In this document: one piece after another, positions 1 through 12,016 of the stretch | Layout: the number at the start of each line of letters is the position of its first letter | Numbering within the stretch: the stretch's first letter is position 1 | Origin: Paragordius varius | Lineage: Eukaryota > Nematomorpha | Assembly: GCA_964247055.1 (NCBI GenBank) | Contig: OZ176050.1 | Coordinates: 3,906,001-3,970,000 of the forward strand | DNA length: 64,000 nucleotides | Reading direction: 5' to 3' | Translations under genes and position numbers: made by a program | The notes under the pieces: model-generated | Told to the model about the DNA's origin: nothing | The model's input: only the letters and a program-made list of their open reading frames with translations | Databases searched by the model: none

Positions 1-712
1 AGGTATAAATAAAGGATTTTTTTGTAAGAACCAACTCAAGAAAAAAAGCCTTATAAGTACTCGAAAGAACGAAAACTAACAAAAAAAAATATAGCCTATC
101 TAAAAGCCGAAGGTTTAAAACATAGAATGCTTTTTTTAGTATTTTTTTAAAAATTTTTTATACGCATTAAAAATTCACTTGAAAGAAAAAGACTAAATTT
201 TGACGTTTAAGTCCGTACTATTTTTTTCTCTCTGATATTTAAATGACATATTTATATTCAATAGATAGAGAAAACGCTTTATTAAATGATATTAAGTTTA
301 TAATATAATAACATTTTATTATAAAGTTATATATAATTTTCTCTCGATTTTCTCTTGTTTTTAAAAATTGAAAAACCTATAATATTTCAAAATTCTGATT
401 GGCGAGATCAAATATTTTTTCACATTCGGTTTTAAAACACTGAAATTAGTCATAATTTAAAAGTTTGAGTGGTGATGCTCAAAAATGTCCAAATTTGTCG
501 ACTAGTGTTATTATCGCAATAAAACATTTCCAATTTTTAAACATAACGATCGTGAACAAATTGAATATAATAATTGTATGTGACAGCTCTATTGACATAA
601 TTAATATACATCCTCCACAAATATAACTTTATGAAATTATAATCATTATAATTAGAATTGATGATAAACACATTTTGCTGATTCATTATTCAATGAATAT
701 TTTTATAATTTA
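1..712. other. AT-rich 5' flank of unit 1
   Basis: No gene is visible. Bases 1 to about 500 match nothing else I could find in the window. From about 505 the sequence aligns with about 19080 and 41820, the upstream flanks of LRR copies B and C, so unit 1 of the segmental duplication begins here or its outer part has diverged. Confidence 0.5.
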
Positions 713-2326
713 CTAACGTAAATCTCGTGCTACTACGCAGCCCGAGGAAATCCTTCACCTTCTGGGGGTGGGGGCTATTTGAAAAAGGGACAATAAAATG
801 ATCCACATATGTAGATTATTTCGAAACATTATTTAATAGCTACGATCTCATAGGAATTATAAAACGGTGCATTCATACAATGATTGTTTACTTGAGGGAA
901 AAATAGATTTAAAAAAATATTTATACATATGATAGAAACTCCTTACTTAGCAGCTATCATCAAAGAAACGCTTGACTAAAATTTTTTCCTTTTAACCGGT
1001 AATACGAAAAATCCTTATCGAATTTTTACAGTCTCATACCTTGGGCAAAAAAATACAATCAAAAAAATATTTTTGTGGACATTGTTTTTTTTTTAAAAAA
1101 ATGGCATTTTACGGGGGTAGCGGGTAAAAAGAGGGCCTTAATCAAAAAAGGTCGACTATGTTCGGCGCAATCGAAAATAAGTAAACAAAAATCATATTTG
1201 AAATTGAATGGGTCAACACGTTCTCCAGAAAATTGTCTCAAACACACGATTTTTGTGGATTTGTGTTTTAAAAAAAACCGTTTTTCATACGGGGTGGGCC
1301 CGAACGGGGGCCTAATTCAAAAAAAGGGCGAGGCTATTGTCGGGGCATTCATTAATGATTATATTTTTTCGATGTTTGGATTTGATTGGGTCTACCCGTT
1401 TTCCTGTACCAGATCACAAAGCCAGCATTTTCCATTTTTATAAATATATAGATTACCATAAATAATGTTTTAATATCCATATATCTTTTAACATGCTATA
1501 CATATGATGGATACTCCTTACTCAGCATCTATCATCAAAGTAACGCCTGACTAAAATTTTTGCCTTTTAACAGGTAATATGAAAAAACCTTCTCGAATTT
1601 TTACAGTCTCATACCTTGGGCAAAAAAATACAATCAAAAAAATATTTTTGTGGGATATGTTTTTTTTGAAAAAAATGGCATTTTACCGGGGTAGCGGGTA
1701 AAAAGAGGTCCTAAATCAAAAATGTGAGTCGACTATGTACAGCGCGATCAAAAATAAGTAAATAAAAATCATATTTGAAATTGAATGGTCCAACACGTTC
1801 TCCAAAAAATTGACTTAACCCATTTTTCACACGGGGTGGGGTCGAACTGGGGACCTAATTCCAAAAAAGGGCGAAGCTATTGTCGGGACATTCATTAATG
1901 ATTATATTTTTTTGATATTTGGATTTGATTGGGTTCACTGGTTTCGGAAACAGATCACAAAATTACATGAGGAATCAGTTTTTAGCGGATAGCTCCTTAC
2001 CCAGCAGCTATCATCAAAGAAACGCCTGACTAAAATTTTTGCCTTTCAACAGAGAATACGTGGAATCCATATAGAATTTTTACGGTCTCATACCTAGGGC
2101 GAAAAATCGATTTAAAAAATTATTTTTGTGGACTTCTGTTTTCAAAAAAACCATTTTTCACATGGGGTGGGCCCGAACTGGGGACCTAATTCAAAAAAAG
2201 GGCAAAGCTATTGTCGGGGCATTCATTAATGATTATATTTTTCCAAAGTTTGGATTTGATTGGGTCTACCCGTTTTCCTGTACCAGATCACAAAGCCAGC
2301 ATTTTCCATTTTTATAAATATATAGA
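713..2326 (-). mobile_element. Non-autonomous Helitron, tandem internal copies
   Basis: On the minus strand it begins with TC, in TCTATATATTTATAAAAATG, and ends in TTACGTTAG, near the Helitron 3' signature CTRR. A 5-bp stem with a 3-nt loop (GCTGC, GTA, GTAGC) sits about 16 nt before the end. It lies exactly between a host A and T with no target duplication; the unit 2 sequence near 19186-19196 is the uninterrupted site. An internal copy of the 5' end (at 1452) and three related blocks (about 930-1445, 1497-1960, 1975-2326) show tandem growth. No Rep/helicase gene is visible, so it is non-autonomous. It lies about 245 bp upstream of the LRR copy A start codon. Confidence 0.75.
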
Positions 2327-2334
2327 TTACAAAA

Positions 2335-2572
2335 AAAAATAAAAAGAAAATGAAACACATTTTGTATAAAGTTATTACGTAATATAGCCACGAAAGTTGA
2401 GACATTAGACATCAAGCAAATTCTTGGAACATTTCAGTTTTAGGGCATATTATATGTAAAATTTTTAATATGAAGCACTTAAATAAATTATCATATTTAA
2501 TCTTCTTTGAGATAATATAAAGTTATAATTTATATTTATCATTCATTTTAACATTTTCCGTAAAAATAGAAA
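2335..2572 (+). promoter_or_regulatory. Conserved 5' flank and candidate core promoter of LRR copy A
   Basis: About 200 bp immediately upstream of the start codon is conserved between copies A, B and C. It contains a TATA-like TATAAAG at 2516-2522 and a TCATTC initiator-like site about 25 nt further on (2539-2544). The equivalent boxes are at 19382-19388 (copy B) and 42168-42174 (copy C, TATAAAC). The promoter role is inferred from position and conservation; no transcript data were available. Confidence 0.35.
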
Positions 2573-5348
2573 ATGTTATATAATAATTATACAACTATAT
2601 TCCCAATAATTTCAATTATAATTGTAAATTTATTCCTTGCTTGTGAATCATCGAAAAAATCGGGAGAATGCCCAACTTTACCCAGGAATATTGATTGTAC
2701 TTGTAGGTTAGACTCAACGAACGTTTACCTCGTTTATTGCCTAAGCGTATTTCGCACGGAACACATTCACACGGTAATCAAGGCTTTTGATACAGCTAAA
2801 CACCGAGATATACCCATTAAGTTTTGGATTAAAAATTCCAAGTTTGACAGCATTGACACCATCAAATTACCTGACACCAATGTTAAAATTGTGGGCTTGG
2901 AATTTTGGTACACATCCATTCGACAAATGTCTGAGACTGCGTTTGATTCTATAAGTGCTGATCTCCAAGAATTAGTTGTTATGGATACTGCGACCTCAGT
3001 AATGGACACGGATAGCATAAAATTGATTTTAAAAGCCATGACTCAGCTCAAAAAACTTAAAAAAATTATCTTATACTTTCCAGATTTACTCCATTTTGAT
3101 ATCGGATATTTGAATAATTTCAGTGAATTGGAGAATTTGGAGCTTGAAATACCTCATGTAATGTATGTACATGGAGATCATCTCAATTTACCGAAATTAA
3201 AAAGGTTTATCTTTCAAAGTAAAGTATCCCATATTCCACCCGAAATCAGCAATCTCACTAGCATACAAATATTATCCATATATTCAAATCACCTCAACGA
3301 TATCAATGACGAAGCATTTAGATTTTTGATAAATGTTAAGAAATTAGTCCTATCATCTGGTCTAGAGAAAGTCGCTATGAATTTTACATCCAATTTTAAG
3401 GATTTACAGATTTTAGACTTAACCAACAATCATTTAACCACTCTTCCATCGTTTTGCAAAACAGCGGTAACAAGGAATAGGTATGATGTAAATATTAATT
3501 AAAATATTGCTCTTTTATTTAATTTAAAGTATGAAACTATACATAACAAGGTTAATTTTAAACTTGATTTAATTGATTTTTCATTTGAATTTCTATTGGC
3601 ATTTTAAAGATTTATTTTATTTCTACTTAAGTGTTGCAATCGCCATAGTAGTGACCAATGACTGACTTATCATTAAAATGCGTGTCCGCATTATATTTGT
3701 AATTTATTTCATAGTGAAAAAATATTTAAGTTTTTTAACGCCTGAGTTGAGCTTTTTTCCTATTTGTTTTTTAGGAAGAATGAGAGCTTCATTAATTCAA
3801 TTATCTAAGGTCGGTCATAACATAAACTAAAAACTAAACGTTATATATATATAACTGTATTTAGACATTTGTCCAATTTATCCGCAATCATTTTGTCTCA
3901 AAATTTATTGACTGATGATAGTCTGATACCAGAAGTTTTTGCGGGCTGTACCAATTTAACACATTTAATATTGGATGCAAATAAGATTGAATCACCTCCA
4001 AACGATTTTTTGATGGATTCACAATCTACCCTTACGACCTTACACATGTCCTATAACCATATGAAACGGGTTCCAGTTGGTTTACTTAGGAATCTCCCTA
4101 ATTTAACATATTTAAATTTGGGATATAATAATATTATTGAGGTGGCACCCCATGAATTCAGTCAAAATGTAAAATTACAACATCTCGTTTTGTATGGTAA
4201 TAAAATTAAAAGATTTGAACTGCTTGATGATAAGATTCTTACCGAGATTAATACAATATGGTTAGGAAATAATCTTCTGACGGAATTTCCCTTCGAATCC
4301 TTTCAAAATTATCAAAATCTCACCAGCCTTCTATTAAACAAAAATAAAATTAAATGTATCGACGGGCTTCTGGATTTGATGAAAGTTAGTCCGAAAAAAC
4401 GCATATATTTACATGGTAAGACTCTCTTTTATTTGGTGTATTATTACAGTAAAAATTTGAATTAATATGCAGACTAAACGTAAGTAAACAACAAATTTTA
4501 ATTGAAAAGACAACCAATCAGAGTTTTTAAAACCATGATTTTTAATACTCATATAATTAATTTATATAATTAAGCGTAAATCAATTTCATCAACCATTCG
4601 ACAACCCAAAACGATGTACATTAAAAAAATTAAGATTGGTTTTCTTTTTTAAAAAAATAGTCTCAGTCTGTGTATTATCAATTTTTCTGTTTTTATCCTA
4701 TTAAAAACATTTTCTTAAGAAAAAATAAATTAATCCATTATTTTAATTCGATGCATATCAAATTTTTTTATAGATAACCCCATTGTGTGTGATTGTGACA
4801 CTTATAATTTGGCATATTGGTACAACAATGAATATAAATTAAACCAAGGACAGAAAACGGTGTATATGGAATATATGGATTATATTGATGTTAGTGAAGC
4901 GTCTAGTCTTGGAATCATAGGAACGTGTTCTAATCTCGATTACAACATAACAGAAATATCGTTAACTGATGCAAGCTTAATTGAAAAACTCTCCCCCCTT
5001 TGTGATTCGGAAAATACCTTGTTAAGCAATCGTTCAACGACAAAATTGTTCAACAAGCAACCCGATCAACGTGAGCTGCATAAATGTAAACAAAATACAT
5101 ACATTTTTGGTTCCCTATTTGTCCTGACTGTTTTAATGCTTGGCATATTAGTCATGCAACGTTTTGGATTAATTCCAAACACATTGAAACAAAAAACGGT
5201 GGGATTATTTCAAGCGTCTCCCCTTTCCCTTAACACGAAAAATAATCATCGTTATGCCAATGACATTTGGCAGAATGGCAGGGAAACATCTGATCGAATA
5301 CATTTCAAAAATCATGAATTTGTTCCTCCTGAAACTTCTACCACATAA
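2573..5348 (+). CDS. LRR transmembrane receptor, copy A (three exons)
   Basis: Predicted join 2573-3480, 3865-4415, 4774-5348, giving 677 residues. The donors (AG|GTATGA, G|GTAAGA) and acceptors (TTTAG, TATAG) keep the frame as a phase-2 then a phase-1 intron. Residues 1-24 form a hydrophobic signal peptide. A Cys-rich N cap (CPTLP, CTC) follows, then LRRs such as LQILDLTNNHLTTLP and LTYLNLGYNNI. The second splice exactly rebuilds an LRRCT cap (DNPIVCDCDTYNLAYWY). A membrane helix (YIFGSLFVLTVLMLGILVMQ) precedes a tail of about 65 residues with no TIR or kinase domain. Copy A lacks about 36 residues of the Ser/Thr-rich stalk present in B, C and D; the loss is in frame. It is probably a cell-surface recognition or adhesion protein; the ligand is unknown. 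The exon structure is well supported, the function is not. Confidence 0.85.
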
Positions 5349-5997
5349 TAAATTAATAATTATTAATTAATCGGATCCCGCTCATAAAATGTGATAGATT
5401 TATATTGCTATCAATATATAGAAAATTTGTATATTATATTAAATAATTATCAATTAACATTTTCACGTGTTATTTATATGATATTATCAATTCTTTAGTT
5501 GTTGTATTCATGTATCATGGTTTAATAGTTGACTTTAAAAGTTTAATAATTTAAAAATTGGCCATTTTTAATTTATTAAATTTTTAAGAATTGATCACCT
5601 ATTTTATTCTGTTTTGAAATGAATCTGGAAGTCTATTAGTGCGTGCTTGGAGCATATTTTGTTTAATTATTAGATTTTGGTGGCGGTAATCTTACATCTT
5701 GAATTGCAACCAAATTTAAAATGTAATTATAAAAATAATATTAATAATTATGGCTAATAACAGTAACGTTCAAAAATTTGTAATACGCTGCAGTGTCAGT
5801 AGCCCCTTTTTTGAACAAAATTAAAATGATGTTTTAAAAATCATCAAACATTTTCTTTTTGCATAAGAATGACTAATAAATTCATTTATGTTGCAGCAAA
5901 TAACCTTTTTAGCCCCAAAAAACGGAAATTTGGGATTTTTTAGATTTTAGCGTCCAAAATGTATCCCTTCAACTTAAGGTACTTTATTGTTCTAAAG
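5349..5997. other. 3' flank of LRR copy A
   Basis: AT-rich sequence conserved with 23890-24643 and 47421-48171. AATAAA overlaps the stop codon (5347-5352). A segment of roughly 95 bp present in units 2 and 3 (about 24207-24300), containing a small GTCCTAT/ATAGGAC palindrome, is absent here. No coding signal was seen. Confidence 0.5.
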
Positions 5998-6445
5998 CAG
6001 GGCTGTTCAACAAGTGATTCCGGAGCCACTTGTGGCTCTTTGAAAATTTTGAGTGGCTTATTATGAATAAATTTTTTTTACAAAAGGTTTAATTGTTGAA
6101 TAGCGATGTAAAATTTTTATTTTTTTGTAAAAATTTTAAATTGATTTCCATAAATTTTTTTATAATATTATAAAAAATTTTTCATCAATTAATCATTTGT
6201 TTCCTTACAATCTGAAATTTTTTTGAATACTTGCCATGGTTAACTTTTTTGGTAATTATTTAGTGAAGAGCCATATTTCTGAAAATCACAGTCTCATTTT
6301 TAATAGAGCAATACCCATATTATTAGAGTTATAAATTACGTATTTGAAAATATTTGCAATTGTTAAATGTTTTTTTATTTATTTTTATAACCACATGGGT
6401 CATTGTAAAAGGAATATGTCCAAATCTAGGTGAAACAAGCAGTGC
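5998..6445. mobile_element. Left end of a non-autonomous hAT (CAGGGCTGTTCAAC)
   Basis: A hAT-type terminus CAGGGCTGTTCAAC follows TTCTAAAG (5990-5997). The same element in unit 2 runs to 34042, where its other end is followed by CTCTAAAG. In unit 1 the right end has been lost next to a Helitron. At about 6308 the sequence TTTTTAATAGAGCAATACC is the empty site of the CAGGGCTTCTT hAT present in units 2 and 3. Confidence 0.55.
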
Positions 6446-7800
6446 TTTGTATGTTGTTATAAGCTAGTCATGTAGTGACTCTTGGCTTTCTCATAGATTA
6501 GTGTTCTCCATTTTTGACGATCCTGTGATTCTCTCAACAATTGAAGAAAGGTTCGGTTTGTTATTGCTTTAAGCATGTCGATCCACCGCTTTTTGGGTCG
6601 GCCCCTTCTGCGGGTGCCATCTACCAACCCAAAGAGTATGCTTTTTTCTAACGAGTCGGATCGCAGGATATGACCCAGATATTTTAGCTGTTTAAAGGTT
6701 ATTAAATCGTGAAGTAAAAATTCGGGTTTGATGAGGTTGAGGATGTAAGAATTGGAGATGTGGGCTTTCCAGGAGATTCTCAATATTTTTCGAGAGCACC
6801 ACATTTGAAAAGAGTTTATGCGGGCTTTGTCAATGGATTTGCATATCCATGATTCGGACCCATAAATTGCCACGGGGTATATCATCGCCTTCAATTGGCA
6901 AGTTTGGCTGGAAGTCTTATGACCGACGAGTTCCAAATTTTGGACAGTTTACCCATAGTAGCACGTCCCAATGCTAGCCGTGCTCGTATGTCGGGACCAG
7001 AGCTACCGTCGGATGTAATTATGGAGCCTAAATATTTACAGTGATCGGTTAGTTCGATGGGGGAGTTGTTGATTGTAAATGGTAGTTGTGGAGCGTTTAG
7101 GAGTATTATTTTAGATTTAGCTGGGTTCAGCTTAAGACCCATCAAACTTGCTTCGATGGTGAGATTATTTAAAAGATAGGTCATGTCCGTGTGGGATTCT
7201 GACAAGAGAATGGTGTCGTCGGCCCGGAGATTGCAAATAGTAAGACCACCGATCCGTGCCCCAATATGGGGAAAGTTACAATTGCGTATTAATGTTTCTG
7301 TGTATAAGTTAAATAGGAGGGGAGAAAGGACACATCCTTGTCTCACACCTCTGAGAATAGGAAACCAGTCGGTGGGACCGAATTGGGTTTTAATCGCAGC
7401 TGTTTGTCTAGAATACAGCGATTGAAGCAAGAGTATTATGTGCGGGGAAACTCCGGAGGATCGTAATATTCTCCATAGGCAGTCGTGGTTGACTGTATCG
7501 AATGCCATACTGAAGTCTAAAAAGCAGCAGTATAGACTTTTCCCAAATTCTTTGTATCTTCTAATTATTGTATTAAGATTAATTATGTGATTAGTAGTGT
7601 TTTTCTTTGCTCTAAAGCCAGCCTGCACCTCAGATATTTCATAGTCCAGCGAGGATGAGATTCTTTTGAGTATAATCTTGAGAAGAAGTTTGGATAGTTT
7701 ATTAGTGATAGCGATCATTCTATAGTTCTGACAAAGATGGGGATTTCCCTTTGGAGAAAAGATTTAATCTAATCATCCGGCCAAATACAGGTTTGAAAAA
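6446..7800 (-). mobile_element. 5'-truncated LINE with reverse transcriptase
   Basis: Unit 2 lacks this block: its sequence runs straight through near 30130, so the block is an insertion private to unit 1. The minus strand encodes reverse transcriptase (6891-7718): a palm motif SMAFDTVNHDCLW, LRGVRQGCVLSPLLFN, and an ADD catalytic core in which the usual aromatic or Phe is Arg (RADDTILL). A second frame (6457-6936) continues with IYPVAIYGSESW and a C-terminal GRPKKRWIDM block. The two frames overlap by 46 bp, so a frameshift separates them near 6900. No endonuclease domain is present, as expected for a 5'-truncated copy. The C-terminal block resembles RTE-type and related LINEs; the clade is not settled. 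Confidence 0.8.
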
Positions 7801-7949
7801 CTTTTGTATATTGAACTTTATTATTACGTTAATTTAATACAATTACAAAAGATTCCTCAGTAGCCCATATATATATTTCTAATATATTCTTTAATATAAT
7901 TAAAAATTGCATGCTAAACACAGTTCGGCAGGAATTTAAGTGGGGTAAT

Positions 7950-8668
7950 TAGGGTTGTGCATTTGACTGCTTTTTTAAAAAAGTCCGGTCAGACCCAGTC
8001 AGACCATGGTTATGATCAGAGTCATGACCACTTTTTACTTAAGTAAATATGCTATTGGAATGTCAAAATAATGTTCGAATTACACTTGCGTTTCTCTAAT
8101 AATGTCATGTTTTTTCTTAAAAGTTTGTATACACGTTTTTTTGATATTTATTATTTACAAATAGTTTCAATCAAATTTAATCAAGAAATAGTTTTCAAAT
8201 TAATTTTGCCACATGTTTGTGGCTTTCTGAATCTTCAAATACATAGCTTTTACTGAATTTTTCAAATAAAATTTTACTAGTTTGTTTTACACTTTCTTTC
8301 ATCATTAAAATATCAAATTATAGGATGTTTTTCATTTTATTGGTTCACATATATGGAATAATTGCATATTTTGCAAAGTGCTTGGTTGTTTTGTTTTTCG
8401 AAATTACTGGATATGCTTAAATGCTTATATTATAAAGGGGCTTGTTTAGAAATTTTTAATATATTGTTAAATAAGCATATTATAATTTTCAAAAATATTA
8501 AAAAACAATAATATCTTACTATCTCTCTTCCATAAAAAATTTACTAACATTTTTTCAATAAACAAAAACAGCTGTTTTTTTATATGACCATGGTCAAAAA
8601 AAAATAGTCACTAACCTGGTCATGACACGGTCAATTGACCGGGTCACGACTTGGTCAGTACAACCCTA
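7950..8668. mobile_element. hAT-type MITE with TAGGGTTGT ends
   Basis: The inverted ends are TAGGGTTGT and ACAACCCTA. They are flanked by GGGGTAAT (7942-7949) and GGGGTAAA (8669-8676), an 8-bp target duplication with one mismatch. Unit 2 preserves the uninterrupted site near 33746 (GTGGGGTAACAAG). Repeated GGTCA/TGACC words lie near both ends and could be transposase-binding repeats. No transposase is encoded. A partial second copy is at 57452-57850. Confidence 0.7.
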
Positions 8669-8766
8669 GGGGTAAATTTAATTTGTACTCTGTGAAAAAA
8701 TTCATCGATTTCTCATATAAATTTCACTGTGATATAATCTATATTTGTGCTTTCATCTATGGCAAG

Positions 8767-11266
8767 TCTATATATTTATAAAAATGAAAGATGCTGGCTT
8801 TGTGATCTGTTTCCGGAAAACCGGTAGACCCATTCAAATCCAAATGTCGAAAAAATATATTTATTAATGAATGCTACGATAGTAGCTTCGCCCTTTTTTA
8901 AATTAGGCCCCCAGTTCAGCCCACCCCGTGTAAAAAACGGGTTTTTTGAAAACAGGTCGAGAAAAATAGTGTCTATAAGGCAATTTCCCGGAAAAGATGT
9001 TGGATCATTCGATTGCAAATATGATTTTTTTTTACTTTTTCTTGCGCCGAACATGGTCGGCTTGCTTTTTTAATTTGCGCCCTCTTTTTACCCGCTCCCC
9101 CCGTAAAATACCATTTTTTTAAAAATTCTTTGAAACTATTTTTCGTCCAAGGTATTAGACCGTGAAAATTAAATGAGAATTCCAGGTATTCCCTGTTAGA
9201 AGGCAAAAATTTAAGTTGTGCGGCTTTTTTAAATTAGCCGTTAATTAGGTACGCTTGAAAAATGCTCTAGCATTTAACTATTATTTAGTTGTGAAGCCAT
9301 TATTCTAATAACTATTAAGAACATATGGAATGAATGATGATTTCAGGTATTCCCCTATAAAGGCAAAAATTTTATCGAACGTCTTTTTTATATTGGGTTC
9401 TGGGTAGGGGGCTACCCGCCTACAACTGCGCCACCATTTCTATACAGCGTTTCGAAGCAAATTTTAGAAAACTTATGAGGCCATATTAGTTCAATAAGGG
9501 CTTGAAAGATTACCCGTAAAAAGGCAAAAATTTAAGTAGAGAGGTTTTATTAAATTTCTCCTTAGGCCCTTGCCTTGAAAAATGCGCCACCATTGATTGA
9601 CTTTTTGGCTTTGAAACAATTTCCAAAATCCCACGAGGGCATATGGAATGAATTATGATTGCAGGTATTACCCAAATAAAAGCTAAAATTTCAAACGAAA
9701 GTTTTTTGTTTCGCTCATGGTTAGGGGGATACCCCGCTTAAAACTGCTTACCATATCGATACAGCATGGCTCTGATAAATTTCAGAAAACCTATGAGATG
9801 TGAGTTCAATATGGGCCTAAAATATTTATTACCCCTTAAAAAACAAATTAATAGGGGGTTATTTCAATGAATCGCTAATTTACGCCAGAAGAATTTTTTA
9901 GCTATGAAGCAATATTTCCAAGAACCTATAGGAACATATGGAATCCATTAATTCCAGATATTCCCCATATAAAGGCAAATAGTTTGCCCCCCTTTATACA
10001 TTCCCCTAGGTAAGGAGCTACCCGCCAAAAACTGTGCCACTATATAGAAATTGCATTGTTTTGGAGCAAATTTACAGAAAATTTATGAAGCCAAATGAGA
10101 TTAAAAGCTTAAAATACCTGTAATTTTGTAAAATTAAGGTCAGGCGTTTTTATTATTAGCCGAGTATTGAGGTAATTTTTCGAATAACCCATGAGGCGTT
10201 GGTATCAAAGATGATTCCAAATATTTGCTCTATAGGGGCAAATTTAACTCAGCGCATTTTCCATATAGGTCTATAAGTAGGAGTCTATTGGTTTAAAACT
10301 GAGTCGCCACAGAAAAATGGCGTGGCTTTGGAACTAATTTTCAAAAAACTTAATAAGCCATACGAATTTAAAAAAGGCTTTAAATATTATCAATAAAAAG
10401 GTAAAAAATATATACCATTTGCACTTCAATAATGTCCTTGAACACTTCAAGTTGGTCCTTGAACATTTCAAGTTGGTCCTTGAGCAATTCAAGTTGGTCT
10501 TTGAACATTTCAAGTTGATCCTTGAACACTTCAAGTTGGTCCTTTGACTTTTTTGTTTTGTTTTTAACTTTTATCAATCAAATCGTATATCATTCATGTA
10601 ATTTATCGTTTTTAACCTATTTTATATTATTTACGATAAATTTTAAATCAATTTAACTTTTAATCATTGAGAAACCGTATTTTATTGATATCTTAAAATT
10701 ATTTTTATTTATAAGATTTTAACATGTAAATAATAAATAAATAAGTTATCTGGGTTATTATTTACAATTTTTCATTAAAAACATTTTAAATGTAATAATT
10801 TTGTAAAATTGGAAAAAAATTAGTTTGAAATAAAAAATTGATTTTTTAATAAAAAATTTTATGTTTAATGAATATATATATAATAATAAAGAAAATTAGG
10901 TTAAAAAAATAAATAAAATAAAAAAATACATGCAAAAATTATGTTTAAATCAAAATTTAAAAATTTTAAGGACCACTTCAACTGTTCAAGACCCAACTTG
11001 AAATGTTCAAGGACACTCCTAAATGTTCAAGGACCAACTTGAAGTGTTCAAGGACACTCTTGAAGTGCAAATGGTATAGTATAACGGTTTTTTCCGTTAG
11101 CGGTCAATTTGGGGTTTTCTCACCAGTAAACAATATATTAGTATGAATGCACAGTTTAAATTTTATGAGCACCTTTTTGAAAATCCTATGAGATCATAAC
11201 TATTAAATAATGTTTAAAAATAATCGACATATATGGATCACAATTTTGATTTCTTTTTTTAAATAG
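8767..11266 (+). mobile_element. Non-autonomous Helitron with internal tandem monomers
   Basis: Begins with TCTATATATTTATAAAAATG, the same 5' end as the Helitron at 713-2326. It consists mostly of degenerate monomers of about 250-300 bp, recognisable by recurring words such as CTGCGCCACCAT, AGGCAAAAATTT and CCTATGAG. The 3' end with CTAG seen at 60423 is missing, so this copy is truncated on the right. A foldback element is inserted at 10415-11074; the related Helitron at about 60155 has the uninterrupted sequence. No Rep/helicase gene was seen. Confidence 0.65.
10415..11074. mobile_element. Foldback element, CCATTTGC ends, 21-bp subterminal repeats
   Basis: Inverted ends CCATTTGCACTTCAA and TTGAAGTGCAAATGG are flanked by TATA on both sides (10411-10414, 11075-11078). 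Inside the left end are about five copies of a 21-bp unit (TCCTTGAACACTTCAAGTTGG and variants, 10433-10547). Inverted copies of the unit occupy the right end (about 10972-11065). The centre is AT-rich and non-coding. Because 21 bp is seven codons, the array reads as heptads in several frames; this looks like a by-product rather than a gene. Relatives are at 60428-60726 and about 35375-35466. Confidence 0.7.
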
Positions 11267-11271
11267 TAAAG

Positions 11272-11983
11272 CATGGGTGTTTAACACATATAGCTTGACG
11301 GGCCGCACTTTTGGATCAAAAAAATTATGCGGGCTGCATTCGCAAATTATATGGGAATTAACAAATATTTTTTTAGATACAAACATAAGACTGTAAAAAT
11401 TAATATTTATTTTAACGGTTTTAGCTAGTTCATTGCCAAATATAGAAAGACTTATTCGGAAAATTTGTTTATGAAAATTAATTTTACTTATATTTTGTTA
11501 TTTTAAATGTTTAAAATTTCTCGAGTGCTGCAAATATGACTGATTGTAATTGATTTTGTGTGTAAAAATTATAGTCGTTTTTTACCTAGTACTCCAAAAG
11601 TTGGTATTTTAACATGGATTTTTTTTGGTCAAAAATTAGAAAATTAAACAATAAAAGAAAAAAACACCATAATACAGACCATGTAAACTTATAAAAGTGC
11701 ACCATAGAAACGATAATGGGATCGATTTTCCATAAAAAAATAGCCATTCAATTTTTCAAAAAAACCTATGGGCTCCATGGTTTATTGGGCCGTAGTTTTA
11801 ACCTAAGCCGATCGGTGGTGCGTTTGTTCTATACTTTATTAATATATATGTGATTAGATTTTAATTGTCAGTCATTTAGTTCAGGTGTAAATACCAGCGT
11901 CCTGTTCCATAAAATAATCGTTTTGAATGAATCCAAATTTAATTTTACTCACTTTACTTAAATTAAAACATAATTTGTATAAA
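11272..11983. mobile_element. hAT terminus remnant (CATGGGTGTTTAACAC)
   Basis: The sequence resembles a hAT end (CAGGGGTGTTTAACAC type) followed by a GACGGGCCGCA subterminal block. The same end is at 34051 in unit 2, directly abutting the right end of another hAT. No matching right terminus was found, so the extent is unclear; the rest is AT-rich sequence shared between units 1 and 2. Confidence 0.35.
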
Positions 11984-11989
11984 TTTATT
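11984..11989 (-). terminator. Candidate polyadenylation signal AATAAA
   Basis: AATAAA on the minus strand, 28 nt beyond the stop codon of the small exon at 12017-12147. It is conserved in unit 2 (34729-34734). Spacing is typical of an animal 3' end with a very short 3' UTR. Confidence 0.35.
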
Positions 11990-12016
11990 TATGTCGTATT
12001 GTTATCCTCCAACTGT

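Noticed and set aside
2767-3039. Antisense frames of about 90 codons inside LRR exon 1, also at 19654-19929 and 42422-42697
   Set aside because: They are reverse-strand shadows of the conserved LRR coding sequence and have no features of their own.
10334-10577. Frames of 65-66 codons with heptad-like KDQLEVF or KCSRTNL repeats, resembling a coiled coil
   Set aside because: The 21-bp repeat of the foldback element keeps several frames open at once, so the heptads reflect the DNA period rather than a protein.
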